From an uncultured Faecalibacterium sp. (GTDB lineage Bacteria > Bacillota > Clostridia > Oscillospirales > Ruminococcaceae): DNA of 41,788 bases. The stretch is taken from assembly GCA_934540955.1 (NCBI GenBank), contig CAKTCY010000013.1, forward strand, positions 1-41,788, written 5' to 3'. The first letter of the stretch is position 1; the number at the start of each line of letters is the position of its first letter. Shown here one piece after another: positions 15,876 through 22,511 of this stretch. Position numbers and translations under genes: made by a program. Below the pieces are notes generated by a model. The model did not search any database. It was not told where the DNA came from and worked only from the letters and a program-made list of their open reading frames with translations.

Positions 15876-16733
15876 ATGACAAACAAGAAGCTGAACTACC
15901 CTGCCCTTGCCAAGGAGGCGGCAGTCCTGACCGGAGCCGTCGCCATTATTGCAGCGGCGGTCTATTTTTTTCTGGTGCCCAGCCACACATCCGTCAGCAG
16001 CATTTCCGGCCTTGGCATCGTGCTTTCTAATTTTGTGCCGCTGCCGCTTTCGGCCATTACCATGGTGCTGAATATCGTGCTGCTCATCATCGGGTTTTTC
16101 ACTTGCGGCAGGGAGTTCGGCGCAAAAACTGTGTATACCAGCGTGCTGCTGCCGGTATTTCTGGGGCTTTTCGAGCGGCTGTTCCCGGATTTTGGCTCCA
16201 TGACAGGCAGTCAGGAGCTGGATGTGCTGTGCTATATTCTGGTGGTCAGCGTGGGTCTGAGCATCCTGTTCAACCGCAACGCATCCTCCGGCGGGCTGGA
16301 TATCGTGGCTAAGATCATGAACAAGTACCTGCACATGGAGCTGGGCAAGGCCATGTCCCTTTCGGGAATGTGCGTGGCGCTCTCTGCCGCCCTTGTCTAC
16401 GATAAAAAGACCGTTGTGCTGAGCATTCTTGGCACCTACTTCAACGGTATGGTGCTGGATCATTTCATCTTCGATAACAGCATCAAGCGCCGGGTGTGCA
16501 TCATTACCGAAAAGGAGGAGGCGCTGCGACAGTTCATCATCAACGACCTGCACAGCGGTGCCACCATGTACGAGGCCATCGGTGCATACAACTTTGAAAA
16601 GCACAACGAGATCATTACCATCGTGGATAAAAGCGAGTATCAGAAGCTGATGAACTTCATCAACCGCGAGGACCCCAAGGCCTTTGTCACCATCTATAAT
16701 GTGTCCAGTATGCAGTATCAGCCAAAGCAGTGA
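15876..16733 (+). CDS. YitT-family membrane protein (DUF161/DUF2179)
   Basis: A 285-residue membrane protein. Five hydrophobic segments occupy residues about 15-190, with the family-type stretch SSGGLDIVAKIMNKY after LFNRNA. The C-terminal 80 residues form a soluble DUF2179 domain (CIITEKEEALRQFIINDLHSGATMYEAIGAY, ending VSSMQYQPKQ). YitT proteins are widespread in Firmicutes with no established transport substrate. GGAGG before ATG 15876 decides the start; the longer frame from 15747 runs through the upstream terminator and is spurious. It may be cotranscribed weakly with the HAD gene 95 bases later, but that gene has its own promoter. Confidence 0.9.
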   Translation: MTNKKLNYPALAKEAAVLTGAVAIIAAAVYFFLVPSHTSVSSISGLGIVLSNFVPLPLSAITMVLNIVLLIIGFFTCGREFGAKTVYTSVLLPVFLGLFERLFPDFGSMTGSQELDVLCYILVVSVGLSILFNRNASSGGLDIVAKIMNKYLHMELGKAMSLSGMCVALSAALVYDKKTVVLSILGTYFNGMVLDHFIFDNSIKRRVCIITEKEEALRQFIINDLHSGATMYEAIGAYNFEKHNEIITIVDKSEYQKLMNFINREDPKAFVTIYNVSSMQYQPKQ

Positions 16734-16771
16734 GCGGCACAGGGAAGGGGCGCAAAAGCCGTGCCCGGGGC

Positions 16772-16804
16772 TTTTCCGCAGCGGAAAATCGTGGTAAAAT
16801 AAGA
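16772..16804 (+). promoter_or_regulatory. Promoter of the HAD phosphatase gene
   Basis: TTTTCC (16772-16777), 17 bases, TGG-TAAAAT (16795-16800); GTGGTAAAATAAG is identical at 18047 and on the minus strand at 8482. Confidence 0.6.
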
Positions 16805-16828
16805 AAAAACGGAAAGGGAACAACAGCC

Positions 16829-17608
16829 ATGGACATCAGACTGGTTTGCAGCGATATTGACGGTACGCTGCTGCAATACGGCAAAAAGGAGCTGGAGGGC
16901 GAGATATTCGACCAGATCCGGGCGCTGCATCAGCGGGGCATCTGGTTCTGCCCGGCCTCCGGGCGGCAGTATACCAGCCTGCGCAAGCTTTTTGCACCGG
17001 TGGCGGACTGCTGCGTGTTTCTCTGCGAAAACGGCGGCACCATTTTCAAGGAAGAACAGTGCATCGCCAAAAATCCCATGCCCCGGGCGCTGGCGGAGGA
17101 GATCGCCAACGATATGTGGACGCGCAGCGAGGGACAGGGCGAGGTGATGCTCTCCGGCCAGAACACCGCCTATCTGATGGAGCGCGGCCTTGGGATGCTG
17201 CAGCGGGTGCAGTTCGTGGGCAACCACTACAAAATCATCCACAGCCCTGCCGAGGTGCCGGAGGACATTACCAAGGTGTCGGTGTATCTGCACGAGGGCG
17301 TGGAGAATTATGTGGAGCGCTTTGTGCCCCACTGGAAGCAGGCAAACTGCGCCGTGGCGGGGCCGTTCTGGATCGATACCACCTTTGCAAACAAGGGCAT
17401 CGGGGTGCAGTGCGTGTGCCGCACCCTTGGCATCGACCCTGCACAGGTCATGGCCTTTGGCGATAACTACAACGACGAGACCATGCTGAACGTGGTGGGC
17501 GTGCCCTACATCATGGACAACGCTGCCGCCCCGCTGCGGGCCAAATACAAAAACCACACCCCCCGCCCGGAGGATGTGCTGGCGCAGCTGCTGGCACAGC
17601 AGCCGTAA
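16829..17608 (+). CDS. HAD-superfamily Cof-type phosphatase
   Basis: A 259-residue cytoplasmic phosphatase of the Cof/YbjI type (HAD-IIB). Motif I is SDIDGTLL with nucleophile D9 and acid D11; motif II is in CPASGRQYTSL; motif III Lys is in the FANKGIGV segment; motif IV is MAFGDNYNDETML. The cap domain lies between about 85 and 190. Substrates are typically sugar phosphates or nucleotide-like phosphates; the exact one is unknown. GGAAAGGG precedes the chosen ATG. It is followed after 13 bases by the MmcQ/YjbR gene, so the two form an operon. Confidence 0.9.
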   Translation: MDIRLVCSDIDGTLLQYGKKELEGEIFDQIRALHQRGIWFCPASGRQYTSLRKLFAPVADCCVFLCENGGTIFKEEQCIAKNPMPRALAEEIANDMWTRSEGQGEVMLSGQNTAYLMERGLGMLQRVQFVGNHYKIIHSPAEVPEDITKVSVYLHEGVENYVERFVPHWKQANCAVAGPFWIDTTFANKGIGVQCVCRTLGIDPAQVMAFGDNYNDETMLNVVGVPYIMDNAAAPLRAKYKNHTPRPEDVLAQLLAQQP

Positions 17609-17621
17609 AGGGGGCGAGCCC

Positions 17622-17993
17622 ATGGACCGCAAGGGCTTGGAACAACTCATTTTTGATACCTACAGCGTGGAGCCGGACTACCCGTGGATGGACACCCCGG
17701 AGTCGGCGGTGTTCCGTCATGCGGCAAACCGCAAGTGGTTTGCGCTGGTCACCACCGTGCCCAAAAGCAAGCTGGGTCTGCCCGGGCAGCAGCCGGTGGA
17801 TATCGTGAACCTGAAGTGCGACCCCATCCTCATCGGCTCTCTGCGGGCAGAGCCGGGCTTTTACCCGGCCTACCACATGAACAAGGAAAACTGGATCACC
17901 GCCGCGCTGGACGGCAGCGCCCCGGAGGATAAACTCCGGCTGGTGCTGGACATGAGCTACACCGCCACCGCACCCAAGCTGCGGAAAAAATAA
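17622..17993 (+). CDS. MmcQ/YjbR family protein
   Basis: A 123-residue protein of the MmcQ/YjbR family (double-wing, CyaY-like fold). Features are the N-terminal LEQLIFDTYSVEPDYPW, the MDTPESAVFRHAANRKWFALV segment and the VDIVNLKCDPILIGSLR plus HMNKENWITAAL blocks found in nearly all members. Some relatives have been proposed to bind DNA, but a biochemical role is not established. The ATG at 17622 is preceded by GGGGCGAG and follows the HAD stop by 13 bases, so it is translated from the same message. No membrane or signal segments. Confidence 0.88.
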   Translation: MDRKGLEQLIFDTYSVEPDYPWMDTPESAVFRHAANRKWFALVTTVPKSKLGLPGQQPVDIVNLKCDPILIGSLRAEPGFYPAYHMNKENWITAALDGSAPEDKLRLVLDMSYTATAPKLRKK

Positions 17994-18010
17994 TTATATA
18001 GAGCAAGCCC

Positions 18011-18030
18011 GGAAGGTCCCTAGACCTTCC
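18011..18030 (+). other. Short stem after the MmcQ/YjbR gene
   Basis: GGAAGGTC and GACCTTCC (8 bp) around CCTA, without a T-run. It may be a weak terminator or processing site of the HAD operon. Confidence 0.4.
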
Positions 18031-18059
18031 CGGCGGTAGAAAAAAGTGGTAAAATAAGG
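18027..18059 (+). promoter_or_regulatory. Promoter of the DUF6054/DUF2500 unit
   Basis: TGG-TAAAAT (18050-18055) inside GTGGTAAAATAAG, the same 13-mer as at 16792; the -35 (TTCCCG at 18027) is weak. Confidence 0.55.
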
Positions 18060-18066
18060 GCGGGCA

Positions 18067-18097
18067 CTGCAATTGCTGCCCGCTCTCGTTCGTATTC
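18067..18097 (+). repeat. Copy 2 of CTGCAATT-N10-CTCGTTCGTATTC element
   Basis: CTGCAATT (18067-18074), ten bases, CTCGTTCGTATTC (18085-18097), then AGA. Here it is in the 5' leader of the DUF6054 gene, and GCGGGCA/TGCCCGC can pair around the first block. Confidence 0.55.
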
Positions 18098-18138
18098 AGA
18101 GTAAAGGGACTGACTGCATTTTGCAAAAGGAGGCAGCT

Positions 18139-18486
18139 ATGGCTATTTTTGAAAAGACCATCCGCAACCAGAGCTTCGACACCCTGCTCCGCAAGCTGGA
18201 ACGCGCCATCCCAGATAGCAGCTGGTCGGCAGAGCTGGAAGCCGGCAGCGACTTCAAGGAGGGCAGCGCCCGGTGCAGCGTGCGGGTGTTTGAGCGGTAC
18301 AGCATGGTGGGCGGCAACCGTCTCAGCCTGACGCTGACCCTGTTCCAGAACGGGGACGCGCCCATCCGGCTGTCGGCTATTGCAGCGGGCGGCAGTCAGG
18401 CAGTGTTTTTTAAAATGAATACCCTCGGCGAGGACGCTTTTCTGGAGGACGTAAAGCAGCTGCTGGAAGAAATTTTGGAGGGCTAA
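18139..18486 (+). CDS. DUF6054-like small protein
   Basis: A 115-residue soluble protein beginning MAIFEKTIRNQSFDTLLRK. The SARCSVRVFERYSMVGGNRLSL and AAGGSQAVFFKMNTLGEDAFL segments match what I remember of the DUF6054 family. The fold may be a small alpha/beta START-like or TBP-like unit; function is unknown. AAAGGAGG lies before the ATG; an in-frame ATG at 18073 lies in the leader and has no site. It ends one base before the next gene, so it is translationally linked to the DUF2500 protein. Confidence 0.75.
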   Translation: MAIFEKTIRNQSFDTLLRKLERAIPDSSWSAELEAGSDFKEGSARCSVRVFERYSMVGGNRLSLTLTLFQNGDAPIRLSAIAAGGSQAVFFKMNTLGEDAFLEDVKQLLEEILEG

Positions 18487-18487
18487 T

Positions 18488-18853
18488 ATGTTTTATAGTG
18501 GGTTTGACGCGCTTTTCAGTATCCTGATCCCGGTGGTGTTTCTGGTGGTGCTGGGCATGATGCTGTTTACCGTGGTGAGCAACCTGCGCAGATGGAGCAA
18601 AAATAATGCGTCCCCGCGCCTTACCGTCCCGGCTGCTGTGGTGGCTAAGCGGACGAACGTTTCCCGCCGTCACACGGATAATACGATGGCGCGCACGTTC
18701 ACGACCTATTATGTGACCTTTCAGGTGGAAAGCGGTGACCGCATGGAGCTTGAAGTAGATGGTTCGGGCTACGGAATGCTTGTAGAAGGCGATACTGGAA
18801 AACTGAGTTTTCAGGGCACGCGCTATCTGGGGTTTGAACGGAAAGACGGGTGA
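18488..18853 (+). CDS. DUF2500-family membrane protein
   Basis: A 121-residue protein with one N-terminal membrane segment (about 8-32) followed by a basic region and an external beta domain with RTFTTYYVTFQVESGDRMELEV and GDTGKLSFQGTRYLGFER, the typical DUF2500 pattern. It is probably anchored with the domain on the outer or inner face; function is unknown. GGAGGG inside the end of the preceding gene serves as ribosome site, five bases before the ATG. Third gene of this unit begins six bases after its stop. Confidence 0.85.
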   Translation: MFYSGFDALFSILIPVVFLVVLGMMLFTVVSNLRRWSKNNASPRLTVPAAVVAKRTNVSRRHTDNTMARTFTTYYVTFQVESGDRMELEVDGSGYGMLVEGDTGKLSFQGTRYLGFERKDG

Positions 18854-18858
18854 CCGAT

Positions 18859-19149
18859 ATGCAGCAAAAGCATTCGAGCGTGCCGGAGATCGTAGGCAGA
18901 AGCCTGTTTTATACGCTAACGAACTATCTGCTTATCAGCATGGCGCTGTCCTTCCGTGTGCAGTGGTTCTCGGTCTTGTTCTCGGCGGCGCTTGTATGGT
19001 GCAACATGGAGTATTGGAACGCCATTTACAGGCTGACCGGTAAAAAACTTGCCGCATGGGTCTTGTGGGGCGTCTGCATTGCTGTAAGCACAGGTGTTGC
19101 GTATTTTGCGGGGTATATCCAAGGAGCGCTTGTTCCACTTGCTGCATAA
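18859..19149 (+). CDS. Small three-segment membrane protein (96 aa)
   Basis: A 96-residue protein with three hydrophobic segments (about 18-32, 38-50 and 66-88) and few charged residues. No family recognised. The ATG at 18859 follows GGTGA by five bases, which is a good anti-Shine-Dalgarno match; a GTG at 18850 overlapping the previous stop is possible. It is the last gene of the DUF6054-DUF2500 unit; no clear terminator follows before the hsp20 promoter. Confidence 0.6.
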   Translation: MQQKHSSVPEIVGRSLFYTLTNYLLISMALSFRVQWFSVLFSAALVWCNMEYWNAIYRLTGKKLAAWVLWGVCIAVSTGVAYFAGYIQGALVPLAA

Positions 19150-19222
19150 TAAGCGCGCTGCTGCGCAGTATTTTCAAAGAAATCGCAGAAGCTGTGACAA
19201 AAGTATTATTCTTTTATGAATT

Positions 19223-19265
19223 TTAGCACTCTGCGCTTGACAGTGCTAAAAAATCGTGTTATAAC
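19223..19265 (+). promoter_or_regulatory. CIRCE operator overlapping the hsp20 promoter
   Basis: TTAGCACTC (19223-19231), nine bases, CAGTGCTAA (19241-19249): the CIRCE element bound by HrcA, with one mismatch (C for G) in the second arm. The -35 TTGACA (19237-19242) is inside it and TATAAC (19260-19265) follows after 17 bases, so HrcA binding would block the promoter. Confidence 0.85.
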
Positions 19266-19327
19266 AGTGGCGTGCTCAGGAGGAAGAGCAAAAGGAGAGC
19301 CGCAAGGCTCCCGGGAAAGCCCTTTGC

Positions 19328-19346
19328 AAGGAGCTTCAAAATGTAA
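19328..19346 (+). other. SD-preceded start-stop codon pair in the hsp20 leader
   Basis: AAGGAG (19328-19333) followed seven bases later by ATG-TAA (19341-19346), a minimal open frame upstream of hsp20. GGAGAGCC/GGCTCC can form a stem before it. It could be chance. Confidence 0.3.
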
Positions 19347-19387
19347 TTTTATACCCGACCCGAACGCCGGGATTGGAGGTATGTTTT

Positions 19388-19852
19388 ATGTTTATGCCGA
19401 CTGTTTTTCATGAGAACCTGTTCGATGATCTCTTTGATCCGTTCTGGAACGAGGGTGCACTGGAGCGTGCGATGAACCGCGAAGCCCGCGACACCTTTGG
19501 TAAGCGCGGTGCAAACATGATGAAGACCGATGTCAAGCAGACGGAGAACGGCTACGAGGTAGACGTTGACCTGCCGGGCTGCAAGAAAGAGGACGTTCAG
19601 ATGGATCTGAGCGACGGCTACCTGACCATTCAGGCAGTGCGCAGCCACTCTAACGATGAAAAGGACCACAAGGGCCGCTATGTGCGGCGCGAGACCTTCT
19701 CCGGCAGCTGCGCCCGTAGCTTCTATGTGGGCGATGTGAAGAAGGAGGACATCCACGCAAAGTTTGAGGATGGCGTCCTGCACATCCAGCTGCCCGCTCC
19801 TCAGCAGACGAAGGCACTGCCTGAGAACCCGAACCTGATCGAGATCGAGTAA
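19388..19852 (+). CDS. Hsp20 family small heat-shock protein
   Basis: A 154-residue cytoplasmic holdase chaperone. The N-terminal 40 residues (MFMPTVFHENLFDDLFDPFW) are flexible and hydrophobic. The alpha-crystallin domain runs from about 45 to 140: MKTDVKQTENGYEVDVDLPG, KKEDVQMDLSDGYLTIQA and KFEDGVLHIQLP. The C-terminal PNLIEIE gives an I-x-I motif for oligomer contacts. ATG 19388 is chosen because GGAGG lies eight bases upstream. The promoter carries a CIRCE element, so it should be induced by heat via HrcA. The gene is single with a terminator. Confidence 0.95.
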   Translation: MFMPTVFHENLFDDLFDPFWNEGALERAMNREARDTFGKRGANMMKTDVKQTENGYEVDVDLPGCKKEDVQMDLSDGYLTIQAVRSHSNDEKDHKGRYVRRETFSGSCARSFYVGDVKKEDIHAKFEDGVLHIQLPAPQQTKALPENPNLIEIE

Positions 19853-19890
19853 ATGCCGACCGTGTGCGCCAAGGCATAACGTACATAGGA

Positions 19891-19929
19891 TGCCCCCGGA
19901 GAGCTGCAAGGCCCTCCGGGGGCATTTTT
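19891..19929 (+). terminator. Terminator after hsp20
   Basis: TGCCCCCGGAG (19891-19901) pairs with CTCCGGGGGCA (19914-19924), followed by five T. Confidence 0.9.
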
Positions 19930-20002
19930 GTGTGCAGGCTTCTGCGGACGGAGAGGGGAGACACCTGTTTTACCCTCAAAGCTTTATTTTTCCACCGTTT
20001 CG

Positions 20003-20011
20003 TGGTATCCT
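20003..20011 (+). promoter_or_regulatory. Possible extended -10 of the second GntR-family gene
   Basis: TGG-TATCCT (TATCCT 20006-20011) about 100 bases before the gene; no good -35. Confidence 0.35.
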
Positions 20012-20113
20012 TATAAGGCGCACGCAATACAGGCCTGCGGCTGCACTGGCAGCAGCTGCGGACTGCGTGCGGCAAAAAAGAACGTATAGAAGGAAAAAAG
20101 GGGGATAAAAGTC

Positions 20114-20791
20114 ATGGGCGAATTTGCCTTTCAGACTTTACGGGAAAGTATCACCTCTGCCATCAGGAGCAAGATCCTTACCGGGGAGCTGCAGCCGGGC
20201 ACAAAGCTGGCTGAGCAGCGGCTGGCCGAGGAATTCGGCTCCAGCCGGGCGCCCATCCGGGAGGCGCTGCGGCAGCTGGAGCAGGAGGGCATGGTCGAGT
20301 ATTCGCGCAATGTGGGCTGCTCGGTGCGCCGGGTAAAGCCGGAGGACGCCTACGAGATCTATCTGCTGCGGGCAAATCTGGAAATGACGGCGCTGCGCTA
20401 TTTTGACTGCAAATTCTCAGAGGAGGAGCTGCGCACCCTGCGCGGCATTCTGGAGGAGATGCGCAGCGTCCGGCCGGGGGATCTTTCAAAGATCGCGGAG
20501 AACGACAACCGCTTCCATGCGGTCATCGTGCAGCGGGCAGGGCTGCCAAGGCTGCTGAAATTCTGGAACGATCTGAACTACGGCAATCTGCTCGTTGGGG
20601 CGAACAGCGGCTCTACCCACGAGGCTCTGGCACAGCGGCAGAACGGCATCCACACCAAGCTGTACGAGGCGCTGGCAAGCGGCGACACCGAGGCTGCCTG
20701 CCGCGCCGTCTACGCCCACTACATGGAGCCCATGGAGCGGATGCGCAGCGCAAACAGCGCCGTACAGGCAGCGGACGAAGCAGCAAAATAA
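20114..20791 (+). CDS. GntR-family (FCD domain) transcriptional regulator
   Basis: A 225-residue regulator. The winged HTH is at about 10-75, with GELQPGTKLAEQRLAEEFGSS and RAPIREALRQLEQEGMVEY. The FCD ligand domain follows to about 215, with NDNRFHAVIVQRAG and the His in HTKLYEALASGD as likely metal or ligand positions. AAGGGGG precedes the ATG. Downstream, between it and the permease gene, lie nested palindromes overlapping the permease promoter (20820-20891); it is very likely the local repressor of permease expression, in response to an amino or organic acid not identifiable from sequence. Confidence 0.88.
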   Translation: MGEFAFQTLRESITSAIRSKILTGELQPGTKLAEQRLAEEFGSSRAPIREALRQLEQEGMVEYSRNVGCSVRRVKPEDAYEIYLLRANLEMTALRYFDCKFSEEELRTLRGILEEMRSVRPGDLSKIAENDNRFHAVIVQRAGLPRLLKFWNDLNYGNLLVGANSGSTHEALAQRQNGIHTKLYEALASGDTEAACRAVYAHYMEPMERMRSANSAVQAADEAAK

Positions 20792-20819
20792 GGGGAATTT
20801 GGTTGACCGTCTAAATTTT

Positions 20820-20891
20820 GACCAATCATTTTATGGAAATTGCAGATTGTCTACAATCTGCAATTGTGCTATACTGTCAAAGTGATTGGTC
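20820..20891 (+). promoter_or_regulatory. Nested palindromic operator and promoter of the permease gene
   Basis: An outer inverted repeat GACCAATCA (20820-20828) / TGATTGGTC (20883-20891) encloses an inner one, ATTGCAGATTGT (20839-20850), CT, ACAATCTGCAAT (20853-20864), both perfect. The -35 TTGTCT (20847-20852) sits in the inner centre and TATACT (20870-20875) follows after 17 bases. TTGTCTACAA is typical of FCD-type GntR sites. Confidence 0.7.
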
Positions 20892-20996
20892 GAGCACTGC
20901 TATATTTTTGGTAAAAATTGCAAAATATATGCGGAGCCTCGGCCTTCTTACAGGAACTTCCGCCCTGTGTGGAGAAGAAAGAGAGGAATTGTCCGT

Positions 20997-22439
20997 ATGT
21001 CTAACAAAGAAAAAGCCACAAAGATCTCGTGGCTTACCCTTGCCTTCATGGCCTTTTCTACGGTCTGGGGCTTCGGCAACATTACCAACGGCTTTGTGTA
21101 CTTTAACGGTCCGCAGGTCATCTTCAGCTGGATCTTCATGTTTGCCCTGTACTTCATCCCCTATGCTCTGATGGTGGGTGAGCTGGGCTCTGCCTTTAAA
21201 AACGAGGGCGGCGGCGTCAGTTCATGGCTGCACCAGACCACCAACGCCAAGCTGGCTTACTACGCCGGCTGGACCTACTGGGCCTGCCATATCACCTACA
21301 TTGCCAGCAAGGGCAGCGGCTTTCTGAAGGCGCTGAGCTGGGCGGTTTTCCGCAATGCGGAGACCTACGATTCCTTCCCCACCCGCTACATCCAGCTGGC
21401 TACCTTCTGCATCCTGCTGCTGGGCTGCTACATTGCAAGCTTGGGTCTGAACCCCCTGAAAAAGCTGCTCACCGCCGCAGGCACCTGCACCTTCGTCATG
21501 TCCCTGCTGTACATCGTGATGATGTTTGCTGCCCCGGCCATCAACCCCACGGCAGAGTACGTCCATGCCAACCTGAGCTTCAGCAGCCTGATCCCCAACT
21601 TCAACGTCACCTACTTCACGTCTCTGTCCATTCTGGTGTTCGCTGTGGGCGGCTGCGAGAAGATCTCTCCCTACGTCAATAAGGTCGAAAATCCCAGCAA
21701 GGGCTTCCCCCGCGGCATGATCGCGCTGGCCGTCATGGTGGTCGCCTGCGCCATTCTGGGCACGCTGGCCATGAGCCGTATGTTCGACCCCGCCGTCATC
21801 AACGCCAGCGCCGAGAGCTTTAACGCCTATGCCGCCAACAGCTCCTACTGGGCTTTCCAGAAGCTGGGTCAGTACTACCATGTGGGCGATCTGTTCATGA
21901 TCATCTACGCCCTGTGCAACGTCATCAGCCAGTTCGCCGTGCTGATCCTGAGCATTGACGCACCGCTGCGTATGCTGCTGGATAACGAGCACACCAAGCA
22001 GTTCATCCCGCAGGCTCTGCACAAGGTCAACGCCCACGGCGTGCACAGCAACGGCATCAAGATGGTGGCTGTGCTGTCCGGCTCCATCATTCTGGCACAG
22101 TCCTTCGTGCCCGGTGCTGCTGCCGTTCTGCGCCAGTTGACCAAGCTGAACTCTGTGTGTATGCCCATGCGCTACCTGTGGGTGTTTGCCGCCTACATCG
22201 CCCTGCGCAATGCCTACGATACCATCCCCGCCGAGTACCGCTTTGTCAAGAATCAGGCCGTGGCCAAGTTCTTCGGCGGCTGGTGCTTTGCCGTTACTGC
22301 CGTGTGCTGCGTGCTGGGTATGTATGATAAGGACCCCTTCACCTTTGCACTGAACGTTATCACCCCCGTGGTGCTGACCGTGCTGGGCTTCATTCTGCCT
22401 GCCCTTGCAAAGCGCGAGCAGACCGCTGCCAAAAAGTAA
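20997..22439 (+). CDS. APC-family amino acid permease
   Basis: A 480-residue integral membrane transporter of the APC superfamily with about 12 hydrophobic segments. The first membrane helix has the conserved FSTVWGFGNITNGF unfolding region and the following PYALMVGELGSAFKNEGGGVSSWL is the APC TM2-loop signature (EL-x5-NEGG). It resembles glutamate/GABA-antiporter (GadC) and YjeM-type transporters, but the substrate cannot be read from the sequence. The ATG at 20997 has GAGAGGA nine bases upstream; the frame from 20886 begins inside the operator. The gene is preceded by the GntR regulator and operator and followed by a terminator and the M18 aminopeptidase. Confidence 0.88.
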   Translation: MSNKEKATKISWLTLAFMAFSTVWGFGNITNGFVYFNGPQVIFSWIFMFALYFIPYALMVGELGSAFKNEGGGVSSWLHQTTNAKLAYYAGWTYWACHITYIASKGSGFLKALSWAVFRNAETYDSFPTRYIQLATFCILLLGCYIASLGLNPLKKLLTAAGTCTFVMSLLYIVMMFAAPAINPTAEYVHANLSFSSLIPNFNVTYFTSLSILVFAVGGCEKISPYVNKVENPSKGFPRGMIALAVMVVACAILGTLAMSRMFDPAVINASAESFNAYAANSSYWAFQKLGQYYHVGDLFMIIYALCNVISQFAVLILSIDAPLRMLLDNEHTKQFIPQALHKVNAHGVHSNGIKMVAVLSGSIILAQSFVPGAAAVLRQLTKLNSVCMPMRYLWVFAAYIALRNAYDTIPAEYRFVKNQAVAKFFGGWCFAVTAVCCVLGMYDKDPFTFALNVITPVVLTVLGFILPALAKREQTAAKK

Positions 22440-22457
22440 CCTGAATATGCTTAAAAA

Positions 22458-22485
22458 GGGCCGGTCAGCACTGACCGGCTCTTTT
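22458..22485 (+). terminator. Terminator after the permease gene
   Basis: GCCGGTCAG (22460-22468) and CTGACCGGC (22471-22479) around CA, followed by TCTTTTC. Confidence 0.75.
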
Positions 22486-22511
22486 CAGATACACCCAAGG
22501 AGGTTTTTTTT

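Noticed and set aside
14973..16823. Long minus-strand frame across TraX, YitT and HAD genes
   Set aside because: His/Gln-rich composition is typical of antisense frames of GC-rich genes; the three plus-strand genes have firm family matches.
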